Below the pieces are notes generated by a model, which saw nothing but the letters and a program-made list of their open reading frames with translations, did not search any database and was not told where the DNA came from. Both the position numbers and the translations under genes were made by a program. DNA of 64,000 nucleotides from Sthenelais limicola. Taxonomy: Eukaryota > Annelida > Polychaeta > Phyllodocida > Sigalionidae. Below, piece by piece: positions 30,606 through 41,000 of the stretch (the first letter of the stretch is position 1; each line of letters starts with the position of its first letter). The stretch lies in NCBI GenBank assembly GCA_942159475.1, contig OW804100.1, positions 7,270,127 to 7,334,126 of the forward strand. Reading direction: 5' to 3'.

Positions 30606-30711
30606 TGAGCGCCAGGCACTAGGAAAAGCTAAAGTAAATTGGAGAAGAAACTTAAGACTCATTCTCCAAGCTGAGGATGAGCGAAGACACGTTGACCAAT
30701 ATAAGGAACAG
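30606..30711 (+). pseudogene. Myosin II exon 12, rod, compensating indels
   Basis: 106 bp after TTATAG; read in phase it begins ERQALGKAK and ends ILQAEDERRHVDQYKEQ, both family-like. The middle (VNWRRNLRL) is not family-like, whereas the neighbouring frame there reads KLEKKLKT, which is. The exon is 3 bp shorter than in the family. One base lost upstream and two downstream would give exactly this, so about eight residues are frameshifted. Confidence 0.75.
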
Positions 30712-30853
30712 GTAATTAGACATAGTTATTTTTTGTTTTAAACACCCCAAAACACATGGTAGCTAATCTATGACGTTACTTGCTCGATACAGGTGCCTGA
30801 ATGTTAAACCCCTCCATCAAAAATAATAATTGTTCTGTACCTTTGTCCAACAG

Positions 30854-31051
30854 GTTGAGAAGATGAATGCCCGAGTAAAGGCTCTGAAGCGGCAACTTGA
30901 CGAAGCAGAAGAAGAATGCACAAGGATCAACACACAGAAACGCAAGATCCAACGAGACCTGGATGAACAGATCGAACAGAGTGAAGTCACACACACAACA
31001 TGAGGTCGACCAACTGAAATCAAAGCTCCGAACAGGAGGCGACAAACTCAG
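30854..31051 (+). pseudogene. Myosin II exon 13, end of rod, frameshift
   Basis: After TCCAACAG it encodes [39 protein letters not shown] and IEQSEV; at the CA repeat near 30988-30999 the frame slips and meets TGA at 31001-31003, while the next frame continues [18 protein letters not shown] to CTCAG/GTGTGT. This is the last clear rod sequence. The non-helical tail exon is not found. Confidence 0.82.
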
Positions 31052-31158
31052 GTGTGTAGATGGGTGATGATGCTGAAGTTTGTATTATAAAAATTAAAAT
31101 ATGTACATAATTCCTATATCATTGGCGGGTTCCTTACTTTCAATTAAAGCTCAATACC

Positions 31159-31613
31159 TTAAGGTCCGATTCCACTGGTTCTTTTATATATGTGCTCATG
31201 GCTCGCTCTTGCTGCGCTTGTTCATAGTGCGCTTGTCATTCGCTCTTCATCCGCTAATATTTTTAGCGCAATACAAGCGCAGAGCGATTCTACTGGTTTG
31301 CTTCTTTCCTTATGAAATCAATAGCAAATGCCTTTGTGCGCTCTCACTGAGCTCTTGGTCCGCTTCTTTAACAGGCAGAAAGAGCGTTGTGTTGCTGCGC
31401 TCAAATCAAACACGTCAGATATTAGCGCAACGTCCTGCGCTCTTCTAAAGAAGCGCACATAGCCACTTTTTAGAGCGTACATAGAGCGCAGTAACCGATT
31501 CCATTAGAGCGCTCTGGTTTCGCTCAACCTTCGCTTGTTATGCGCTCAAGACAATAAAAAAGAGCGGGCCATGAGCGACCCAAAAGAGCGAGCCAGTGGA
31601 AACGCAGCCTAAC
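31159..31613. mobile_element. CGCTC-rich MITE, copy 1
   Basis: Starts TTAAGGTCCGATTCCACTGG and ends CCAGTGGAAACGCAGCCTAAC, imperfect inverted ends sharing (T)TCCACTGG. The interior is full of GCGCTC/GAGCGC words, so both strands look alike. No coding. A second copy starts at 63942. The TTAA at the left edge suggests a TTAA or TA target, but the right edge (CTAAC) does not repeat it exactly. Confidence 0.7.
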
Positions 31614-32026
31614 ACTCGCAGTACTCACCCCATTTTTGCCTTATTTCATTTCCAAATCCCCCAAATCCCCCAAATAATCTTGTCCCCCAAATAATCTTGT
31701 GGGTGACGAGATATTTTAATATTGATCCATATTCCTTGCTTATAGGCAACAATGTTCTTAACGGAAATAAATTATTTCGTTGATTAAAGTTACTATGTCC
31801 TGATTAGACTCCTTTTGCTTTTGATTTTTTGCTGTCAGTGGAATAAGGTTATATTACTTAATCTCGCGAGTTTTTATTAATACGGACACAATTTCTTCGG
31901 ATGTGTATATCAAATTTTAGAATCTTATTTCTACCGATACTTACCCTTGTATGTACTAGAAAGGCATTTTTTCTGATGCGAACTATCTCGGGTTTTTGTC
32001 TTTTGTGTTTGCTTCTCTGTTTCTAG

Positions 32027-32035
32027 CTCTGCCAA
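32027..32035 (+). other. Possible 9-bp micro-exon
   Basis: A pyrimidine tract ending TTTCTAG is followed by CTCTGCCAA and then a strong donor GTGAGT. Joined to exon 13 (phase 2) it would add about three residues (S, A and part of the next) and keep the frame, similar in composition to the short variable tail after the rod. The evidence is only splice-site fit, so chance is quite possible. Confidence 0.2.
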
Positions 32036-33710
32036 GTGAGTATAAAGTGTTTTGTTCATGGGATACTCTAGGCCTGTCCACTGTCGCTCATCATGGGCTC
32101 ATCATTTCTGAGCCCAATTCTGATCACAAATTGAATCACTGGGCATTTTGCTCTTTTTGGACATCGCTATTAACTAAAACTGATAACTTCACTTCTGAGA
32201 AAGCGAGCAGTGGGCAGGTGTTATGCGTATGTGCAGCCCTTTGATGGCTACCCGCGAACCATCCACCCTTGCAACAAGAAACATGAGCCAAATCCAACTG
32301 AGATATAATAATAAATTCATCCCTCAGATCACCCAGAGCCTCCAAATTCTATATCACGATCCACAATCATCTAGATCTAGATTATACCAGATTAGAATGA
32401 AGATGTTTCTCTCTTTCTTTATCGTTATGATTATTCTTATCTGCATAATTCTCTGCTCTGGTGGGGTTGAATTTACTAGAATACTTTCCGCCTGCTTCTG
32501 TTACACTCTCTCCCGTGATGCTTTACCCCATTAAACACTTTAAAGTATCCCATTACAATATACAGGGAGTTGTTGGGATAGGCAAACAGCTTGTCTACAC
32601 AACACTAAACTTTTTCCTTTCAGAAATAACAGTGCGTTCACTAGTTACCATGCATTTGACCAGAACAAAAATTAAACTACCCTGTATTCGTCTCGTGTAT
32701 TTATTTGCATGCCCGTTTATGACCAATGCAGTTATGTTGTTGCTCTCCGATGATGGCCTTGCTTCGGCAGTAATAATCCTATTATACATATAAAGAAAAC
32801 AAATACTGTACCTGTTTTTTTCAGTTTCAGAGTTCAGTTGCATTATATCATTGCTGCTACGTTTACGTATATGTAGTAACTAATGGTCGACCATACGCCT
32901 GTTGACCTTTACATATTGCCATTCTCACACAATGTACGCCGTATAGCTGCTGATATCCCTACGTCTAGTGCATGCCATTTACGTAGACATGGAAAGCATG
33001 AGGATGCATACCATAATAGTATCTCAATGTTGTCTTCATTTAACTGGATCCAGATTTGATGCATACATATGCCCTCTCAATAGTCAGGAATGGTGACGTG
33101 ATTTCCATGTGCTCGACTTTAATTATCCAGATGTGCATTCGGTTGTGATATATGTATTTCATCAAATTTGGAATCCGAACGTGGTCATTTACTGTTGCTA
33201 CGTATATCCATTTGCAACCCATTCATATGCTGTTCTCAGATAAATCGATAAGACGAAAATTTCCCCCTAAACTACAGTACAAATTGATCTTTGTATATAT
33301 ATTGAAATCTTAATATTTCCCCACAACTTAATAGTACTTCTTAGTTTTATATGAAGCAAGTAAGACTACCCATTGCAAATTCATGGGATTTAAGGAATTT
33401 TGATGCATTTTGGGATAACTCCAGATCTTTGTATATTACTCAGTTACTGTCAAATATTGAATTTTATATTTTGTACGCCAACAAAACGTTCCGTCGACCA
33501 GGAAGACATTTTGTGATATGGTTTATATGTGTAGTATTAAGTCTGATATTACTTTACCAAATCTAAGCATACTCTTTTTCTTGATTACTTATATCATTCA
33601 ATAGAGAATTTGAAAATAGTGTGCTTCTTATTATGTATTTTTTATGATCATAGTACCAGAATCATGGGTGTATTGAGGGGGTTCGCGCAGCTTTCACTCA
33701 GTGTGAATTT

Positions 33711-33756
33711 GTTGATATGCTTTGCGGAGAGCCAAGGCCCCGCGAAGCATATCAAC
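33711..33756. repeat. Strong hairpin, 17-bp stem
   Basis: GTTGATATGCTTTGCGG pairs with CCGCGAAGCATATCAAC with one mismatch, around a 12-nt loop. The stem is too short for a usual animal microRNA precursor. It may be the core of a small dispersed element. Confidence 0.8.
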
Positions 33757-34004
33757 AGAGCTATTTTTGGACAAAGATATTTGTATTGCACCCCACTTAT
33801 TGCACCTCTCGAGAGGGATGCACATATAATAAATATTATATATTTAATATTATATATTCATGATAATAATTATTGGTTCAATGTATGAATATGAAGCAAA
33901 TAACATAACGATCAATTTGCTGGAGCATATTTGGCATTAGTATTGTATATCTTACAAGTTAAACCTTTCGAAGATCTTCCCTTAGCCACTTCAACATGCA
34001 GCTA

Positions 34005-34021
34005 CCCCCCCCCCCCCCCCC
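34005..34021 (+). repeat. C17 homopolymer
   Basis: Seventeen C in a row followed by ACCCCACTCCCACTC. Length is likely polymorphic or uncertain. Confidence 0.9.
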
Positions 34022-34180
34022 ACCCCACTCCCACTCTGCTCAAACAGATACTATTGGTTGATCTATCTATATATTAATACGGGAACGCAAAAGCGTACAT
34101 TGAACCTATCTCCGCTGAAACCGCTGGGCAGACCTCCGATATATTTCACGTCCACATTGCCAAAAATAGTGCGGAGGGGA

Positions 34181-34420
34181 GATTTTTATGAGCAACACAT
34201 AGGGTTGCAGGAGTAAATAGCCCGCCGCAGAATTTAACCATCCCTGGTCTGGTAAATATTATGATATTCCATGGTTTAGTAAATTTATTAATTTGTGACG
34301 ATATTTGTTGCATTAATGTATCATTGCAGCTTTTCTCCCATCTGAAATCTGAAGTCATGTGATACCACGGCACGGAATCTCTATTTACTCCCGCAACCCT
34401 ATGTGTTGCTCATAAAAATC
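34181..34420. repeat. 40-bp inverted repeat around a 160-bp spacer
   Basis: 34181-34220 and 34381-34420 are reverse complements with one mismatch (containing GAGCAACACATAGGGTTGC on the left). Size and form fit a small MITE. The segment right after it (34420-34469) is the dispersed repeat also found at 8667-8718. Confidence 0.8.
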
Positions 34421-34469
34421 TAAATTTTAATTCAACTTCCATGGTCAGTCTCTAAAAATTCTAAAATAT
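34420..34469 (+). repeat. Dispersed repeat, second copy
   Basis: Similar to 8667-8718 over about 50 bp. It directly abuts the right arm of the inverted repeat. Confidence 0.5.
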
Positions 34470-35033
34470 TGGATTATTTCAATTGTGCTGTGATATTGCC
34501 AGGAGTGGATTTGTCAAGTAGCTTGGATATAGGCCCAGCTTCACGATCACCATCACAGAAGGTTGGTGTTTATGATTTCGTTTTCCAGACTGCGTATCAC
34601 GAAAGACTGGGTCTGCCTTCAATTTTCTGTTTGTCTGGTTATGTCATATGGTTCTATCAGCAGATGGAAGGTTGAGTGACGACCCATGTCATGCTTCAAT
34701 GTGGAGGGGATATGTAACTTATACATTTTTTTTGCAATGGTCGGTCGGTCCATATCCACCTCTGCAAGGTCGGTTGAATATCCACCTCTGGCCGCGCTGC
34801 CCGCGGGAAGTAGAGGCGGTGAAAGTAGTTCTAATAATGTTTTGTTTCGAATATATATACTCAAATTTACCTAGTGTTAAATTGGCCAAATTGCAGCCTA
34901 ATTTAGCAGAATTTATAAATGTTTTCTGAAAATTTAACCCATATGGATCGCCAGTGAATCAGCGGGACTACAAGTTCATTGTTGGTCTACTCCTAATTCC
35001 ATGGTTAGACGTTCTAAATATGATTAACAAAAT

Positions 35034-35065
35034 CAAGGATGGAACAACAACCAAGGATGGAACAA
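35034..35065 (+). repeat. 18-bp direct repeat at satellite edge
   Basis: CAAGGATGGAACAA occurs at 35034 and 35052, followed by ACAACCAAGG. The CAACCAA words continue into the first satellite monomers (ACAACCAA...), so this may be close to the seed from which the array grew. Confidence 0.55.
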
Positions 35066-35089
35066 TGGTTATCACAACCAAGGTCATCA

Positions 35090-38000
35090 ACAACTAAATT
35101 ACAACCAATTTTTTTTTCGACTAACTTTTTTACGACCCACTTTTTTACGACCGACGTTTTTTCGACCAACATTTTTACGACCAACTAAATTACAACCAAC
35201 TTTTGTAACAACCAACTTTTTTACGACCAACTTTTTTTTTTACGACCAACTAAATTACAACCAATTTTTTTTTCGACCAATGTTTTACGACCCACTTTTT
35301 ACGACCACCTTTTTTTCGACCAACTTTTTGACGACCACCTTTTTTTTCGACCAACTATTTACGACCCACTTTTGGACGACCACCTTTTTTTTTCGACCAA
35401 CTAAATTTCGACCATATTTTTACGACCCACTTTTTACGACCACCTTTTTGACGACCACCTTTTTGACGACCACCTTTTTTTTCGACCAACTAAATTTCGA
35501 CCAATTTATTACGACCCACTTTTTACGACCACCTTTTTTTCGACCAACTTTTTGACGACCACCTTTATTTTTCGACCAACTAAATTTCGACCAATTTTTT
35601 ACGACCCACTTTTTACGACCAACTTTTTGACGACCACCTTTTTGACGACCACCTTTTTTTTCGACCAACTAAATTTCGACCAATTTTTTTACGACCCACT
35701 TTTTACGACCACCTTTTTTTCGACCCACTTTTTGACGACCACCTTTTTTTTCGACCAACTAAATTTCGACCAATTTTTTTCGACCAATTTTTTACGACCC
35801 ACTTTTTACGACCACCTTTTTTTCGACCAACTTTTTGACGACCACCTTTTTTTTCGACCAACTATTTACGACCCACTTTTGGACGACCACCTTTTTTTTT
35901 CGACCAACTAAATTTCGACCATATTTTTACGACCCACTTTTTACGACCACCTTTTTTTCGACCACCTTTTTGACGACCACCTTTTTTTTCGACCAACTAA
36001 ATTTCGACCAATTTTTTACGACCCACTTTTTACGACCACCTTTTTTTCGACCAACTTTTTGACGACCACCTTTTTTTTCGACCAACTATTTACGACCCAC
36101 TTTTGGACGACCACCTTTTTTTTTCGACCAACTAAATTTCGACCATATTTTTACGACCCACTTTTTACGACCACCTTTTTGACAACCACCTTTTTGACGA
36201 CCACCTTTTTTTTCGACCAACTAAATTTCGACCAATTTTTTACGACCCACTTTTTACGACCAACTAAATTTCGACCAATTTTGTACGACCCACTTTTTAC
36301 GACCAACTTTTTGACGACCACCTTTTTGACGACCACCTTTTTTTTCGACCAACTAAATTTCGACCAATTTTTTACGACCCACTTTTTACGACCACCTTTT
36401 TTTCGACCAACTATTTACGACCCACTTTTTACGACCACCTTTTTTTTCGACCAACTTTTAGACGACCACCTTTTTTTTCGACCAACTATTTACGACCCAC
36501 TTTTTGACGACCACCTTTTTTTTTCGACCAACTAAATTTCGACCATATTTTTACGACCCACTTTTTACGACCACCTTTTTGACGACCACCTTTTTGACGA
36601 CCACCTTTTTTTTCGACCAACTAAATTTCGACCAATTTTTTACGACCCACTTTTTACGACCAACTAAATTTCGACCAATTTTGTACGACCCACTTTTTAC
36701 GACCAACTTTTTGACGACCACCTTTTTGACGACCACCTTTTTTTTCGACCAACTAAATTTCGACCAATTTTTTACGACCCACTTTTTACGACCACCTTTT
36801 TTTCGACCAACTATTTACGACCCACTTTTGGACGACCACCTTTTTTTTTCGACCAACTAAATTTCGACCAATTTTTTACGACCCACTTTTTACGACCACC
36901 TTTTTTTCGACCAACTTTTTGACGACCACCTTTTTTTTCGACCAACTATTTACGACCCACTTTTGGACGACCACCTTTTTTTTTCGACCAACTAAATTTC
37001 GACCATATTTTTACGACCACCTTTTTGACGACCACCTTTTTGACGACCACCTTTTTTTTCGACCAACTAAATTTCGACCAACTAAATTTCGACCAATTTT
37101 TTACGACCCACTTTTTACGACCAACTAAATTTCGACCAATTTTGTATGACCCACTTTTTACGACCAACTTTTTGACGACCACCTTTTTTTCGACCAACTA
37201 TTTACGACCCACTTTTGGACGACCACCTTTTTTTTTCGACCAACTAAATTTCGACCATATTTTTACGACCACCTTTTTGACGACCACCTTTTTGACGACC
37301 ACCTTTTTTTTCGACCAACTAAATTTCGACCAACTAAATTTCGACCAATTTTTTACGACCCACTTTTTACGACCAACTAAATTTCGACCAATTTTGTATG
37401 ACCCACTTTTTACGACCAACTTTTTGACGACCACCTTTTTGACGACCACCTTTTTTTTTCGACCAACTAAATTTCGACCAATTTTTTACGACCCACTTTT
37501 TACGACCAACTTTTTGACGACCACCTTTTTGACGACCACCTTTTTTTTCGACCAACTAAATTTCGACCAATTTTTGACGACCCACTTTTTACGACCACCT
37601 TTTTTTTGACCACCTTTTTGACGACCACCTTTTTTTTCGACCAACTAAATTTCGACCAATTTTTTACGACCCACTTTTTACGACCAACTAAATTTCGACC
37701 AATTTTGTACGACCCACTTTTTACGACCAACTTTTTGACGACCACCTTTTTGACGACCACCTTTTTTTTTCGACCAACTAAATTTCGACCAATTTTTTAC
37801 GACCCACTTTTTACGACCAACTTTTTGACGACCACCTTTTTGACGACCACCTTTTTTTTCGACCAACTAAATTTCGACCAATTTTTTACGACCCACTTTT
37901 TACGACCACCTTTTTTTCGACCAACTTTTTGACAACCACCTTTTTTTTCGACCAACTATTTACGACCCACTTTTGGACGACCACCTTTTTTTTTCGACCA

Positions 38001-41000
38001 ACTAAATTTCGACCATATTTTTACGACCCACTTTTTACGACCACCTTTTTGACGACAACCTTTTTGACGACCACCTTTTTTTTCGACCAACTATAAATTT
38101 CGACCAATTTTTTACGACCCACTTTTTACGACCAACTAAATTTCGACCAATTTTGTACGACCCACTTTTTACGACCAACTTTTTGACGACCACCTTTTTG
38201 ACGACCACCTTTTTTTTCGACCAACTAAATTTCGACCAATTTTTTACGACCCACTTTTTACGACCACCTTTTTTTCGACCAACTTTTTGACGACCACCTT
38301 TTTTTTCGACCAACTAAATTTCGACCAATTTTTTACGACCCACTTTTTACGACCACCTTTTTTTCGACCAACTATTTACGACACACTTTTTACGACCACC
38401 TTTTTTTCGACCAACTTTTTGACGACCACCTTTTTTTTCGACCAACTATTTACGACCCACTTTTTGACGACCACCTTTTTTTTTCGACCAACTAAATTTC
38501 GACTTATTTTTTACAACCCACTTTTTACGACCAACTTTTTGACGACCACCTTTTTGACGACCACCTTTTTTTTCGACCAACTAAATTTCGACCAATTTTT
38601 TACGACCCACTTTTTACGACCACCTTTTTTTCGACCAACTTTTTGACGACCACCTTTTTTTTCGACCAACTATTTACGACCCACTTTTGGACGACCACCT
38701 TTTTTTTTCGACCAACTAAATTTCGACCATATTTTTACGACCCACTTTTTACGACCACCTTTTTGACGACCACCTTTTTGACGACCACCTTTTTTTTCGA
38801 CCAACTAAATTTCGACCAATTTTTTACGACCCACTTTTTACGACCAACTTAATTTCGACCAATTTTGTACGACCCACTTTTTACGACCAACTTTTTGACG
38901 ACCACCTTTTTGACGACCACCTTTTTTTTTCGACCAACTAAATTTCGACCAATTTTTTACGACCCACTTTTTACGACCAACTTTTTGACGACCACCTTTT
39001 TGACGACCACCTTTTTTTTCGACCAACTAAATTTCAACCAATTTTTTACGACCCACTTTTTACGACCACCTTTTTTTCGACCAACTTTTTGACGACCACC
39101 TTTTTTTTCGACCAACTATTTACGACCCACTTTTCGACGACCACCTTTTTTTTTCGACCAACTAAATTTCGACCATATTTTTACGACCCACTTTTTACGA
39201 CCACCTTTTTGACGACCACCTTTTTGACGACCACCTTTTTTTTCGACCAACTAAATTTCGACCAATTTTGTACGACCCACTTTTTACGACCAACTAAATT
39301 TCGACCAATTTTGTACGACCCACTTTTTACGACCAACTTTTTGACGACCACCTTTTTGACGACCACCTTTTTTTTCGACCAACTAAATTTCGACCAATTT
39401 TTTACGACCCACTTTTTACGACCACCTCTTTTTCGACCAACTATTTACGACCCACTTTTGGACGACCACCTTTTTTTTTCGACCAACTAAATTTCGACCA
39501 ATTTTTTACGACCCACTTTTTACGACCACCTTTTTTTCGACCAACTTTTTGACGACCACCTTTTTTTTCGACCAACTATTTACGACCCACTTTTGGACGA
39601 CCACCTTTTTTTTTCGACCAACTAAATTTCGACCATATTTTTACGACCCACTTTTTACGACCACCTTTTTGACGACCACCTTTTTGACGACCACCTTTTT
39701 TTTCGACCAACTAAATTTCGACCAATTTTTTACGACCCACTTTCTACGACCAACTAAATTTCGACCAATTTTGTACGACCCACTTTTTACGACCAACTTT
39801 TTGACGACCACCTTTTTGACGACCACCTTTTTTTTCGACCAACTAAATTTCGACCAATTTTTTACGACCCACTTTTTACGACCACCTTTTTTTCGACCAA
39901 CTATTTACGACCCACTTTTTACGACCACCTTTTTTTCGACCAACTTTTTGACGACCACCTTTTTTTTCGACCAACTATTTACGACCCACTTTTCACGACC
40001 ACCTTTTTTTCGACCAACTTTTTGACGACCACCTTTTTTTTCGACCAACTATTTACGACCCACTTTTGGACGACCACCTTTTTTTTTCGACCAACTAAAT
40101 TTCGACCATATTTTTACGACCCACTTTTTACGACCACCTTTTTGACGACCACCTTTTTGACGACCACCTTTTTTTTCGACCAACTAAATTTCGACCAATT
40201 TTTTACGACCCACTTTTTACGACCAACTAAATTTCGACCAATTTTGTACGACCCACTTTTTACGACCAACTTTTTGACGACCACCTTTTTGACGACCACC
40301 TTTTTTTTCGACCAACTAAATTTCGACCAATTTTTTACGACCCACTTTTTACGACCACCTTTTTTTCGACCAACTATTTACGACCCACTTTTGGACGACC
40401 ACCTTTTTTTTTCGACCAACTATTTACGACCCACTTTTGGACGACCACCTTTTTTTTTCGACCAACTAAATTTCAACCATATTTTTACGACCCACTTTTT
40501 ACGACCACCTTTTTGACGACCACCTTTTTGACGACCACCTTTTTTTTCGACCAACTAAATTTCGACCAATTTTTTACGACCCACTTTTTACGACCAACTA
40601 AATTTCGACCAATTTTGTACGACCCACTTTTTACGACCAACTTTTTGACGACCACCTTTTTGACGACCACCTTTTTTTTTCGACCAACTAAATTTCGACC
40701 AATTTTTTACGACCCACTTTTTACGACCAACTTTTTGACGACCACCTTTTTGACGACCACCTTTTTTTTCGACCAACTAAATTTCGACCAATTTTTTACG
40801 ACCCACTTTTTACGACCACCTTTTTTTCGACCAACTTTTTGACGACCACCTTTTTTTTCGACCAACTATTTACGACCCACTTTTGGACGACCACCTTTTT
40901 TTTTCGACCAACTAAATTTCGACCATATTTTTACGACCCACTTTTTACGACCACCTTTTTGACGACCACCTTTTTTTTCGACCAACTAAATTTCGACCAA

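Larger units (their letters stand above)
9880..31051 (+). pseudogene. Myosin II heavy chain, degenerate multi-exon copy
   Basis: Thirteen exons encode the last part of the neck and most of the coiled-coil rod of a conventional myosin heavy chain of the non-muscle/smooth class ([33 protein letters not shown]-like DERRHVDQYKEQ). The family protein is an actin motor that dimerises through this rod. Exon lengths and phases fit the family closely, so deviations stand out: single-base indels in exons 2, 6, 8, 12 and 13, a nonsense codon in exon 2, TAG at the exon 5 donor, a phase conflict between exons 10 and 11, and about 160 missing residues between exons 4 and 5. No motor-domain exon is seen upstream. 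Introns are kept, so it is a duplicated, not a processed, pseudogene. Assembly errors could mimic some indels. Confidence 0.75.
31614..35089. other. Gene-free region between MITE and satellite
   Basis: AT-rich with no supported gene. It contains a possible micro-exon (32027-32035), a hairpin (33711-33756), a C17 run (34005-34021), a 40-bp inverted repeat (34181-34420) and, at the right end, the CAAGGATGGAACAA direct repeat next to the satellite. The last exon of a myosin heavy chain would be expected here or beyond but is not seen. Confidence 0.55.

Noticed and set aside
9880..31051. Muscle-type myosin heavy chain
   Set aside because: [17 protein letters not shown] and LMSSKDDVGK are of the non-muscle/smooth class rather than the striated muscle class.
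31101..31448. 115-codon frame over the CGCTC-rich MITE
   Set aside because: It is made of the MITE's repeated words and has no family features.
33830..33880. AT-rich palindromic words as a possible origin or MITE
   Set aside because: Short AT palindromes are expected in such AT-rich DNA; nothing else supports an element.
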